Shown here piece by piece: positions 37,371 through 45,460 of a stretch of DNA of 64,000 nt. Source of the DNA: Pseudomonas bubulae (GTDB lineage Bacteria; Pseudomonadota; Gammaproteobacteria; Pseudomonadales; Pseudomonadaceae); assembly GCF_037023725.1 (NCBI RefSeq), contig NZ_CP146077.1:1277001-1341000 (forward strand). Direction: 5' to 3'. The position numbers and the translations under genes are program-made. The notes below the pieces were generated by a model. That model was not told the origin of the DNA and did not search any database. It saw only the letters and a list, made by a program, of their open reading frames with translations. Position 1 is the first letter of the stretch, and every line of letters begins with the position of its first letter.

Positions 37371-39081
37371 GCGGCCTCTCCCATCAAGTCCATTTGATCC
37401 AAGCAGATTTATCGGTTCAGTTTCTTCTGTTGGGCCTGACTCGGTGAAAATTAATTTGCCTAAGGCAGCGAATGCCTCAAGTACACAATACGCAGGATAT
37501 CCAATACTTGGTGGCCAAGTCGGTGAGTTTGTATTTGTCGAAAGCGAGGATTATGCCGTTCTTGGGCGGATTACCGAAGTGTTTTTGCCAGACAGCGAGC
37601 GATTAAAGGCTGAGCCAAGTCTTGGACTGCCAGTAGATGTACACCCTATAGGGTTGGTGCAGCTATTGATTACATTAGAGCTCACAGAGGGACGAGTCGT
37701 CTCGGGTATACCTCAGCATCCACGTATCGGACAGTACGTTTTCTCTGCACATCCTTCGCTAGTGAAATTTGTTGTTGAGGGGGATCATTCCAAGAACATT
37801 GGTCTTATTGAGCTTGCTTCGATTCCGCAGGACTCACAGACCACCGTGAATGTGAATCCTGCTCACTTGCTGGGACGGCATTGTGCTGTACTGGGTGCGA
37901 CGGGTGGAGGTAAGAGTTGGACTGTAGCGCGCATCGTTCAAGAAATTGCACGGATTGGAGGTCGGGTGATCCTCGTGGATCCCACTGGCGAGTTTCACAC
38001 ATTCCAAGATAGGGTCGACGACATCTACTTAGGGGGGGACAAAAGTAGTAACGAGGATCAGCGAACCTTTGTTGGGTTTCCGTACTGGGAACTTACAGAG
38101 GCGGATTTGTTCGCCATATTTCAACCGAGTGCTGGCGCACAAGTACCAAAGCTACGTGAAGCGCTAGCTAGCCTGAAGCTACAGCACGTTCTGAACGATG
38201 GAGGTCTTGAGCCAAAAACATATGTCAAAGCTAATCTGGAACGAGCGACTTTCTATCGAGCCCAGATGCAAAACTCTACGCGGTTGGAGGCATCGGATGC
38301 CAAATATTATATCCGGAACTTACCAGCACAAATCGTTCAGGAGTGCGTATATGAGACTGGAGGAACGCAAAATTCCCCTGATGACTCCAAGTGGGGGCGA
38401 CTTGATGAACGAGTTCGCGGTTACTGCGAAACCCTAATCTCAAAAATTCACTCAATCATTCGATCCAAGCCATTAAGGTGCCTATTCTGCCCTGAAGAGT
38501 TTGAGTCTCTGCCGGAAAAAATTGACGAATTTCTTAAGTCTGATAACCGTGTTTTAAGACTCTCTATGGAATATCTTCCGTTCGAACATAACGCTAGAGA
38601 GTTGCTAGCCAACGCGCTTGGTCGGCACCTTTTGGGAATGGCAAGAGGAGGTGCGTTTTTAGAAAATCCCACAGTTGTCATCCTTGATGAGGCGCATCAG
38701 TTTTTGAATAGAGATATTGGTGATGAAATGAACAAGGTCAAACTTGATGCCTTCGGGCTGATTGCGAAGGAGGGGCGTAAATATGGGTTGACCGTACTAC
38801 TTGCAACCCAGCGTCCAAGAGATATTCCGGAGGAGGTGTTGAGTCAGATGGGGATGTTTATTGTTCATCGACTCATTAATGAGAGAGATCGTTTAATTGT
38901 TGAAAAGGCCTGTGGAAGCCTAGATAAGTCAGCCGCAGCATTTCTACCGACGTTAGGCCAAGGAGAGGCGATTCTTGTAGGTGTTGACTTTCCGATGCCA
39001 ACTCCAGTGAAAATTATTAAGCCGCGTTATCCACCTAAGTCTGAAGGGCCTGACTATGGAAAGTATTGGGGGAACGCTTGA
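37363..39081 (+). CDS. HerA-type hexameric DNA-translocase ATPase
   Basis: A 572-aa protein. The N-terminal HAS-barrel-like region (FIGSVSSVGPDSVKINL, FVFVESEDYAVLGRITEVF) precedes a FtsK/HerA motor with Walker A LGATGGGKSWT (K184), ILVDPTGEFH, and Walker B VVILDEAHQFL (D442, E443), then LLATQRPRDIP. HerA hexamers form the scaffold for SIR2 effectors in known systems. I prefer ATG 37363, which has GAGGTGAAGGGA upstream, over GTG 37354. It is the last gene of the defence cargo. Confidence 0.9.
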   Translation: MSKRPLPSSPFDPSRFIGSVSSVGPDSVKINLPKAANASSTQYAGYPILGGQVGEFVFVESEDYAVLGRITEVFLPDSERLKAEPSLGLPVDVHPIGLVQLLITLELTEGRVVSGIPQHPRIGQYVFSAHPSLVKFVVEGDHSKNIGLIELASIPQDSQTTVNVNPAHLLGRHCAVLGATGGGKSWTVARIVQEIARIGGRVILVDPTGEFHTFQDRVDDIYLGGDKSSNEDQRTFVGFPYWELTEADLFAIFQPSAGAQVPKLREALASLKLQHVLNDGGLEPKTYVKANLERATFYRAQMQNSTRLEASDAKYYIRNLPAQIVQECVYETGGTQNSPDDSKWGRLDERVRGYCETLISKIHSIIRSKPLRCLFCPEEFESLPEKIDEFLKSDNRVLRLSMEYLPFEHNARELLANALGRHLLGMARGGAFLENPTVVILDEAHQFLNRDIGDEMNKVKLDAFGLIAKEGRKYGLTVLLATQRPRDIPEEVLSQMGMFIVHRLINERDRLIVEKACGSLDKSAAAFLPTLGQGEAILVGVDFPMPTPVKIIKPRYPPKSEGPDYGKYWGNA

Positions 39082-39743
39082 AAAGTCGCCTGCAAGAGTG
39101 GGGTGTCGGCCAAACTGGACTCTAATTTTGTCATCAGTTAGAGTTCAGGGTTGGTGGCCAATATTTCAATGAAGGCAAACAGCAAAACATAAAGCCCCCA
39201 AAGCTCATGGAGGTTTTTTCTACAAATTTGAGTTGGACATGAGCTGCAGGGCAGTCCATGCCAGGTTGGCGATGCGCGGTTATTCAGTACGCTGTATTCC
39301 TAGGCTTCGAGCTTTTCGGCTAGTAGCTAAAATTGTGCCGTGGTCGGATGTGACCAAGGTGTTTTTTTTCCAGAGTTGAGATGGGTGGTAAGTTGGCTCT
39401 GTACTGTACGTTTTTGATTAGAGAATGACTCTAGGGGAGGGGATGGATTCTCGGTATTGGTAATATGCTTATATGCACTGCTACGTTTAGGCATATTGTA
39501 AGCTCTGACACTCACGTAGTACCTGCACCACTACATGGACGGATAGGTAAGCCAATGCCTGTTGCATCGTACTGCTCATTTTTAATTAGTTATAACTCTC
39601 TGATTCATTTGTGATGCCTCTTTGTTTGGTTTATAAGTCTGACTGCTTGGTTCTAGCTGGGCAGTCATGTAAGCCTGTTCTGTCTCGATAAGATAGGTAG
39701 GTTGGTTATTGTGGTTGTTGTAAGAAATTACTAAGGCTCACTT
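39082..39743. other. Long gene-free AT-rich gap (possible replication or control region)
   Basis: About 660 nt with no credible gene on either strand. It contains short T runs and several -10-like TATAAT/TATAACT motifs near 39595. The position between cargo and the HUH Rep gene would suit a replication origin or the promoter of the mobility module. I see no clear iterons. Confidence 0.45.
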
Positions 39744-39764
39744 CGATATGTATTTAACATATCG
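39744..39764 (+). promoter_or_regulatory. Inverted repeat touching the Rep ribosome-binding site
   Basis: CGATATGT-ATTTA-ACATATCG, perfect 8-bp arms. The last base begins the GGAG (39764-39767) that serves ATG 39776. It may be an operator for autorepression or an RNA hairpin limiting Rep translation. Confidence 0.6.
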
Positions 39765-39775
39765 GAGTATCAGTC

Positions 39776-40432
39776 ATGAAACGTCATCCAGGAAACTCTA
39801 ATCTCACGCTCTGCCATGAGGATCACTATCGTGGCCAGCCAATCCAGGTGAATAAAGGTCCTTTCGTTCGAAGCTACCTAAGGCGTCTTGATTGGGTGGT
39901 TTGTCGAGCGCTCGATGATTACTCTCGTGTTTTCGCCTTCAGATTTGATTTGCGCTTTCCCTCCGCTATAGATCTGCCCGATTATCTGTATACGAACGAG
40001 GTAATAGATCGCTTCCTGGAGTCCTTTAAAGCGAAGATCAAGCACAATCGATTAAAGGCTGGTTTGTCAATGAAGTATATCCATGACACTAAAGTGCGTT
40101 ATGTTTGGGCGAGAGAGATCGGGTACTTGGGTAAACCTCATTATCACGTTCTGATCCTGCTCAACCGAGATGCGTTCACTGCGCTTGGTAAGTTCGAACC
40201 AGGCAGGGCCAACATCTTCAATCGCCTTGTAGAGGCCTGGGCCAGTGCTCTGAGACTATCACTCGATGAGTGTAGTGGGTTGGTACATATTCCAGATAAC
40301 CCTGCCTACCACTTGCACAGAGATGATGAGTTGGGGCAGCAAGAGCTGTTCTACAGAGCCAGCTACCTCTGCAAGGCCAGCACTAAGGATTACGGGGATG
40401 GCCAGCACGGGTTTGGAGCCAGTCGGAGCTGA
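39776..40432 (+). CDS. HUH-type replication protein (inovirus Gp2 / YagK-YfjJ family)
   Basis: A 218-aa protein of the inovirus Gp2/DUF3296 type. The HUH metal-binding motif is PHYHVLILL (H122-Y-H124). An upstream strand RVFAFRFDLRFP and a candidate catalytic tyrosine in SYLCKAS (Y197, K200) complete the HUH endonuclease set. Such proteins nick DNA for rolling-circle replication of filamentous phages, or occur alone in satellites and islands. It is rightward, with GGAG upstream and an inverted repeat at its start. The next genes run leftward. Confidence 0.8.
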   Translation: MKRHPGNSNLTLCHEDHYRGQPIQVNKGPFVRSYLRRLDWVVCRALDDYSRVFAFRFDLRFPSAIDLPDYLYTNEVIDRFLESFKAKIKHNRLKAGLSMKYIHDTKVRYVWAREIGYLGKPHYHVLILLNRDAFTALGKFEPGRANIFNRLVEAWASALRLSLDECSGLVHIPDNPAYHLHRDDELGQQELFYRASYLCKASTKDYGDGQHGFGASRS

Positions 40433-40585
40433 GGGGCGAATTGCTGTTGTTCAGTTGATGGGTATTCGTCCATATAGTACGTTATATGGGATGCGAATGA
40501 AGTGAGAGCTTACGGTGTCAATGACCGCTTCGGCATTGAGCAGATCGCGTCTGTCGGACGGAGTGACTAAGCCAGCCTTTATGGA

Positions 40586-41095
40586 TTACAGGTAACCCCG
40601 TTCGGTAAACGACACACAGCCTGGACTTGCCCCTTCAATGCCCACGACGACATGATCCAATATCCGGGTACCAACCATGTTTAGGGCATTCTTGAGGGTG
40701 GTGGTAAGTGTACGATCGGCTTGACTTGGCTCGGGATCCTTAGACGGATCATAGTGGACCAGGATCACGGCCGCAGCATTGTGCTCCATGGCGACTTTTA
40801 CCACTTCCCTTGGATATACGCTGGCGCCGTCTAGGGTGCCTCTAAACAGTTCGCGGAAACCGATAACCCGGTGCTTAGTATCGAGCAACAGCAACGCAAA
40901 GACTTCGTGCTCATGGTATTGCAGCAGTATTTGAAGGTGGCTGAATACGTGCCGAGGCTCGGTCAGTGTCTGGCCTTTAGACAGACGACTCATCGCAAGT
41001 TGTTGCGCCATCTGCAGGATGTCGGCCTCAGTGACTGGTGATTCCATGACATAGGTGCCGGTTGTTTCACCGGCTATGAGCTTGTGATATTTCAT
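40586..41095 (-). CDS. RadC-like JAB-domain protein with degenerate metal site
   Basis: A 169-aa RadC/MPN domain protein common in mobile elements, last of a leftward set. The normal JAMM pattern HxHPSGxxxPSxxD reads here H114-Y-D116-P-S-K ... S-Q-A-D127. The second His is replaced by Asp, so zinc binding and peptidase activity are doubtful. Other family parts are intact (EVFALLLLDTKHRVIGFRELFRGTLDGASVYPREVVK). ATG 41095 with AGGAA 6 nt upstream is chosen over a start at 41158. Confidence 0.85.
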   Translation of the reverse strand: MKYHKLIAGETTGTYVMESPVTEADILQMAQQLAMSRLSKGQTLTEPRHVFSHLQILLQYHEHEVFALLLLDTKHRVIGFRELFRGTLDGASVYPREVVKVAMEHNAAAVILVHYDPSKDPEPSQADRTLTTTLKNALNMVGTRILDHVVVGIEGASPGCVSFTERGYL

Positions 41096-41176
41096 GAGGT
41101 ATTCCTGTGCGGCATAAAAAATCCCCGGCCAGCAGAAGCTGACCAGGCGCTTTAACATTTGAGTTGGTGAGTGAGG

Positions 41177-42145
41177 CTAGGCTGCGAGTTGCAGCGCTGC
41201 GTTCAGTGCGCGCTCTTTGAGGGCTGCGCCGGCCCCAAACCACGCGGAGTCCATGCGGTATTCAGTACTCCTGGCGCGTCGCTCGTGATCGACATACTCG
41301 GTCACAGCGTTGAGCAAACCCCACGCAGTGCCTTGAGCTGATAACAGCGTGGCTCCACGACCTTGGCCTTCGTACAGGCTTTGCACTTTGCGCAGGGCGC
41401 GCTCATTCGGCAGCACTTCCGGCAGCTGACTGTTGGGGGACACATCACATAGCACATTCATGAAGAAGCCCATCGCCTCATGCCACTGCACCTTGCGCTC
41501 CGCCAGTGCGCGCATGCGGTACATAAACTCATCCCATTGCGAGACGGCGATGCCCAGTTGTTTCTTCACGGCCTGCGGATCAAAGCGCGTGTTGTGCGGC
41601 ACCTTGATTGCGTGGGTAGCGCCGTTCAGGGAGATGGTCAGGGTGTTGTTGCAAACCACACGCACGGTGGTCGGGGTCGCGGTGGTGGCCAGCGTACCGT
41701 CACAGGAAGTGGCTAGCAGCAGATAGCCATTCACCTGATCGTTACCCTTAAGGGCGGTTGTTTGCCCCGTCCTGGCCAGAGCCCAGAACTTGCGGCCACC
41801 TTTGAGTATCCCCGCTGTTTCCAACTCGTAGCCGGAGACCTCAGTCAGATCGCGGTAGAACTCCAGCACCTCACGAGGCTGCACAACCTGGTAGCGGTTG
41901 GAAACCACCGACAAGGGGGCCTTGGTGTCGGAGCGGTACAGCACCTTCTGTTCCGGAAAGGAGTGAATCGTGCCTAGGTTGCCGACAGTGTCGGCCTTGA
42001 AGTGAACAGGACTTTCCTGAATCTGCCAGTTCATGCCAGCTTCACGCTGCCAGACTTCCAGCGGTTGTTTTTGCGTCAGGCGGTTACCCAGACCATGCCA
42101 AGGGGTAGCGCCAACGTAGGCCATTTGTTCGACGAGATGAGCCAT
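41177..42145 (-). CDS. DUF932 phage/plasmid protein
   Basis: A 322-aa protein of the DUF932 family, typical of plasmids and integrative elements. Landmarks: MAYVGATPWHGLGNRLT at the N-terminus, YQVVQPREVLEFYRDLTEVSG, ATPTTVRVVCNNTLTISL and the C-terminal LNAVTEYVDHERRAR. The biochemical function is unknown; the family is often found beside RadC and recombination genes. It lies 81 nt upstream of the RadC-like gene on the same strand. AGGAA lies 9 nt before the start. Confidence 0.88.
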   Translation of the reverse strand: MAHLVEQMAYVGATPWHGLGNRLTQKQPLEVWQREAGMNWQIQESPVHFKADTVGNLGTIHSFPEQKVLYRSDTKAPLSVVSNRYQVVQPREVLEFYRDLTEVSGYELETAGILKGGRKFWALARTGQTTALKGNDQVNGYLLLATSCDGTLATTATPTTVRVVCNNTLTISLNGATHAIKVPHNTRFDPQAVKKQLGIAVSQWDEFMYRMRALAERKVQWHEAMGFFMNVLCDVSPNSQLPEVLPNERALRKVQSLYEGQGRGATLLSAQGTAWGLLNAVTEYVDHERRARSTEYRMDSAWFGAGAALKERALNAALQLAA

Positions 42146-42222
42146 GGGAGTGATTCCTTTGGGTGCGTGCTGGCATAAATGCTGCGCTCGCGCAGCACTG
42201 GCCGAAGAATGTTTTAAGAGGA

Positions 42223-42552
42223 TTAGGCTGGTAGGTTGAAGCGATGATTGCAGGCGAGGCAGAGGTTGTTGGCGGACACATGGCGATCGAGCTTTTCTCC
42301 GAGCTGGGCGCCGAGGGCGCAGCCTCCGACGCCTCCAGCAAGTCCGCCGAGAATGGCCCCTGAGACAGTGCCTAGGGTGATACCAATTGGACCGGCAATA
42401 GCGCCGACAGAGGCGCCGACCTGGCCACCAGCAAGCGCGGCGCTTACTCCGCGAGCGGCACCGCCCACCGCGCCTACGGCGGCAGTGATTTTCATAGCTG
42501 TTCTTAACGATGCGATTTCGGGGGAATTACAGCAAGGGCACTTCAAAGACAT
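42223..42552 (-). CDS. Small zinc-ribbon / glycine-zipper protein
   Basis: A 109-aa protein with split organisation. An N-terminal half zinc ribbon (LKCPCCNSPEI) and a C-terminal half (NNLCLACNHRFNLP) flank a central 70-residue Gly/Ala-rich hydrophobic stretch (GAVGGAARGVSAALAGG, GAIAGPIGITLGTVSGAILG) typical of glycine-zipper membrane segments. Start ATG 42552 has GGAG 9 nt upstream; the in-frame ATG at 42567 precedes that site. It is first of the leftward trio with DUF932 and RadC-like genes. Function unknown. Confidence 0.7.
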   Translation of the reverse strand: MSLKCPCCNSPEIASLRTAMKITAAVGAVGGAARGVSAALAGGQVGASVGAIAGPIGITLGTVSGAILGGLAGGVGGCALGAQLGEKLDRHVSANNLCLACNHRFNLPA

Positions 42553-42646
42553 GATTCTGAGCTCCATGGGGCGGATGTCATGGCAGTGATGTGTGACTGA
42601 ATTTTCTTTGAATGTGATCCTGCGGGTACCGTCTACCTAGCTACCG

Positions 42647-42662
42647 CTGCTATTCGTAGCAG
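42647..42662. other. Hairpin in the divergent gap before the AlpA gene
   Basis: CTGCTA-TTCG-TAGCAG, a 6-bp stem with a TTCG loop, extended by imperfect TAGCT/AGCTA pairing. It lies in the 293-nt gap between the leftward zinc-ribbon gene and the rightward AlpA gene, and could be an operator or RNA element. No other structure is obvious in the gap. Confidence 0.45.
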
Positions 42663-42845
42663 TAGTAGCAGCTACAGCTCAGCTTACGAGACTTGTCCTG
42701 AAGGCTGTTCATTGTTTCTAGATCGACTTGTGCCGCTCGCGTCAAGAGGTCTGCTTGAGTAAAAAATTACATTAAGCAGATGGTCAAATGATCCATTGGG
42801 ATAGTTATAGATTCACTCATCGATTAGGAGCTTGAGGCAAAAACG

Positions 42846-43163
42846 ATGAGCGTAACGGGCATGACAAGCTGTGTTTCTAGGGTGCTGAGGTTGAAGCATG
42901 TACAGGAGCGAGTTGGACTGGGTAGGTCCACAATTTACGATCGGATGAATCCGAAGTCGCCAAGGTATGACAGTACTTTCCCCAAGCCGATCAAGCTGGG
43001 CATCGCTGCGATAGGTTGGATTGAGGTTGAGATTGATGCCTGGATTAAATCAAGGGTTATTGCTGGATGGGGGGGCGCTTCAGGCATAGTTGTGCCTGAG
43101 GGCGGAAAATCTGCGGGATGCTACAGCGGTAACCAAGGGACTGAAGAGGAGGTGCAGCAGTGA
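42846..43163 (+). CDS. AlpA-family excisionase / regulator
   Basis: A 105-aa winged-helix protein of the AlpA (MerR-like) family: RVLRLKHVQERVGLGRSTIYDRM (helix-turn-helix), then FPKPIKLGIAAIGWIEVEIDAWIKSRV. AlpA proteins activate integrase or act as excision factors in P4-like elements. The C-terminal 35 residues are unusual and probably flexible. The stop overlaps the DUF3987 gene start (GTGA), and a GAGGAGG inside this gene serves as its ribosome site. Confidence 0.88.
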   Translation: MSVTGMTSCVSRVLRLKHVQERVGLGRSTIYDRMNPKSPRYDSTFPKPIKLGIAAIGWIEVEIDAWIKSRVIAGWGGASGIVVPEGGKSAGCYSGNQGTEEEVQQ

Positions 43164-44593
43164 GTATCCTCCTGAATGCAGTGAAGCTTCACGAGAGTCT
43201 ACCGAGGGTAGGGGCACGCTTTCCGCGCTTTGTTCCTTGCGCCCTGCTAGCAGCTGCAGTTAATGAGGCGGAAAAAAATGTCCAAGCCCCGAGGGCGTTA
43301 ATATTCTCAGGCGCGTTGACGGCTATTTCACTGGCGTGTCAGGGGTTAATAGATGTTTGCAAACCAACTGGTCAGTGTGTCCCGACATCCTTAATGTTGT
43401 TGTCAATAGCTGGGTCGGGTGAGCGAAAGTCGACTGCGGAAAATGTTTTTCTAGGTCCAATTCGTGAGTTTCAGTGCTTGGAGTATAAAAAATACCGAGA
43501 AGCTTTTGTCGAATGGAATGTTCAGCTAGAAGTCTGGAAGGAAAAAAGAAAGGTTGTCTTAAAGAAGATAAGCAAAAATACAGATAAAGGCATTAACTCC
43601 AGCGAGGAAGAGTCGCTTTTGAGTACACTTGAGAAGTCGAAGCCTGTAAGGCCAAGGCAATACAAGATGGTTTATGATGATGCGACATCAGAGGCTCTGT
43701 TCTTTGGCTTGTATAATAATCTCCCATCAGCTGGGTTAATATCGAGCGAAGGTGCCGGAATTCTTAATGGTGGGGCGCTGAATGATCTGTCTAAGCAGAA
43801 TTCATTGTGGAGTGGCGACTCTATAACAGTTGATCGCGTTTCTGTTGAAAGTTATCAGATTTCAGATTCTCGCTTAACTGTATCCGTTATGCTGCAAGAG
43901 TCAGCATTTAAAGAGTATATGGAGCGTCGTGGCGAAAAAAGTCGTGGGTCAGGGTTGTGGGCTAGGTTTTTAGTTTGTCATCCTGAATCGACGCAAGGTA
44001 CTAGAGTAATAGGTGATGACACATTGTCGTGGGAGAGATGTAATGATTTTTCTGCGCGTATTGGCGAATTGCTTGTCCTGAATCGGGCGTTGTTAGACTC
44101 TCCGAAAAAAGAGAGGTTGACTGTGCATTTTTCTCAGGAAGCCAAAGAAAGATGGCGGGATGTTTTCAATGAAATAGAAACAGGTATTGTTGAGGGTGGC
44201 AGATTTGAGGGCGCCTCGGATCATGCTTCAAAACTGGCCGACAATATCGCTAGGGTTGCGGCGTTGTTGCACTTTTTTGAAGGCGGACAGGGGGAGGTTT
44301 CGTGCGGGGAGCTAGACTTTGCTGTTGATTTATGTTGCTGGTACTCAGATCAGTTTTTTCAGATATTTGTTCCTCCACCACAAGAAAATATTGATGCGGA
44401 TGATTTGTTGGAGTGGCTGTGTAGTTATTTTGGTAAGAGATATGGCGAGATTAGGAAGAATAAAATTCTTCAGTATGGGCCTGGCAAGTTAAGAAATAAG
44501 CTTCGTCTGGAACGTGCTTTGGATGTGCTTAAGGAAAGAAGGCTGATTGATATTGTTAGGCATAAAGGAGTTAATTACATTGATTTGATTTGA
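43160..44593 (+). CDS. YfjI-like DUF3987 ATPase (replication-associated)
   Basis: A 477-aa protein of the DUF3987/YfjI family found in P4-like prophages and satellites. A P-loop is visible as AGSGERKST (near residue 92), followed by a Lys/Glu-rich helical insertion, DDATSEALFFGLYNNLPSAGLISSEGAGIL, and a C-terminal winged-helix-like tail. It may act as a primase-linked helicase for element replication. The start is GTG 43160. The gene is AT-rich. Its last codons and stop are formed by a TGATT tandem repeat. Confidence 0.82.
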   Translation: MSILLNAVKLHESLPRVGARFPRFVPCALLAAAVNEAEKNVQAPRALIFSGALTAISLACQGLIDVCKPTGQCVPTSLMLLSIAGSGERKSTAENVFLGPIREFQCLEYKKYREAFVEWNVQLEVWKEKRKVVLKKISKNTDKGINSSEEESLLSTLEKSKPVRPRQYKMVYDDATSEALFFGLYNNLPSAGLISSEGAGILNGGALNDLSKQNSLWSGDSITVDRVSVESYQISDSRLTVSVMLQESAFKEYMERRGEKSRGSGLWARFLVCHPESTQGTRVIGDDTLSWERCNDFSARIGELLVLNRALLDSPKKERLTVHFSQEAKERWRDVFNEIETGIVEGGRFEGASDHASKLADNIARVAALLHFFEGGQGEVSCGELDFAVDLCCWYSDQFFQIFVPPPQENIDADDLLEWLCSYFGKRYGEIRKNKILQYGPGKLRNKLRLERALDVLKERRLIDIVRHKGVNYIDLI

Positions 44594-44628
44594 TTTGATT
44601 TGATTTGATTTGATTTGATTTGATTTGA
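44581..44628. repeat. TGATT pentanucleotide tandem repeat
   Basis: Nine complete TGATT units plus a partial TGA, starting in the last codons of the DUF3987 gene. All three frames hit TGA within five codons, so changes in copy number would alter only the final residues. It is not a CRISPR. Confidence 0.95.
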
Positions 44629-44664
44629 AGTGTTAAGTGAGGCTCTTTCGCTGTGGTTGGCTAC

Positions 44665-44688
44665 GCGCCGTATTGATTTTTACGGCGC
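44665..44688. terminator. Hairpin between convergent genes
   Basis: GCGCCGTA-TTGATTTT-TACGGCGC, a perfect 8-bp stem between the DUF3987 gene and the leftward unknown gene. No T run follows it, so its efficiency as a terminator is uncertain. Confidence 0.55.
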
Positions 44689-44706
44689 TAGTGGTTGAGG
44701 CGTGAT

Positions 44707-45402
44707 TCAGCCTTCTGGTGAATCAAAAGCCTTGGCGACTTCTTTGTTTTCGTGAATAAGGGTTGTCAGTTTATGTATCAGGTCTTCCATGTTGTTCGGG
44801 ATAGGGATGTTGCTTTCGTTAGCTATTGTCGATAACTCACTAGCGATGCTGTGTGCTGCATCGTAAGCGTTTCGCCAACCTTTTTTGGGTCTTTTTTTCG
44901 AAAGTAGTGTTATGACTAATCTCTCAAGTTCTAGCGCGTTTTGTGCTTTTTGACGGCCGCCCTTTTGGGCACGTTCAGTTTTTTTATGGTTTATGGGGTC
45001 TGTGAGCCCAGCGTGATAGGCTAAGTAGTGTTTGGCTTCTAGTAAAGCAGCCCAGGCGTTGTTTTGTGGTTCGTGTTTTATTAAGTGTTGAGCTATGGCT
45101 GTATATATAAAGGAAAGTATTACTGAGCTTTCCTTTTTTATAGATAGATCTTTGCTCAATAATCTTTCTGTGTTGTAGTTCAGTATGGTTTTTTTGGTGA
45201 TTTGTCCGCTGAGGATCGCCCGTAAGTATTCATTTATTTCTTCTTTTGCGGTTCGCTCTCCAAATTCATCTTCCATATAGTCGTCAAGCCGGTTTACTAG
45301 GATGCTCAAACGTTTTTCTATTCCGTCATTTCCAATGATTGCGGACACTGGGTCTTGGGAAATGTCCTCGTCAAAATCGTGACTTGGTGAATTTTCTTTC
45401 AT
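44707..45402 (-). CDS. Unknown protein next to integrase
   Basis: A 231-aa acidic-to-basic helical protein with no family I recognise. The N-terminal 90 residues are acidic and helical (EKRLSILVNRLDDYMEDEFG). A central hydrophobic helix pair (SSVILSFIYTAIAQHLI, AWAALLEAKHYLAYHAG) is followed by a basic stretch (KKTERAQKGGRQKAQNALELERLV). It lies 58 nt downstream of the integrase stop on the same strand and is AT-rich like the DUF3987 gene. Proteins at this position in P4-like islands are often of unknown function. Confidence 0.65.
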   Translation of the reverse strand: MKENSPSHDFDEDISQDPVSAIIGNDGIEKRLSILVNRLDDYMEDEFGERTAKEEINEYLRAILSGQITKKTILNYNTERLLSKDLSIKKESSVILSFIYTAIAQHLIKHEPQNNAWAALLEAKHYLAYHAGLTDPINHKKTERAQKGGRQKAQNALELERLVITLLSKKRPKKGWRNAYDAAHSIASELSTIANESNIPIPNNMEDLIHKLTTLIHENKEVAKAFDSPEG

Positions 45403-45460
45403 GGGCTGCGTTCCGTTTATATGTTATTAGTGTTTGGTCTTAGGTATCAGTCAGTAAGTG

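Noticed and set aside
44581..44628. Possible CRISPR or phase-variation array
   Set aside because: It is a 5-bp tandem repeat without spacers, and all frames terminate within it, so it is neither a CRISPR nor a frame-switching device for the gene.
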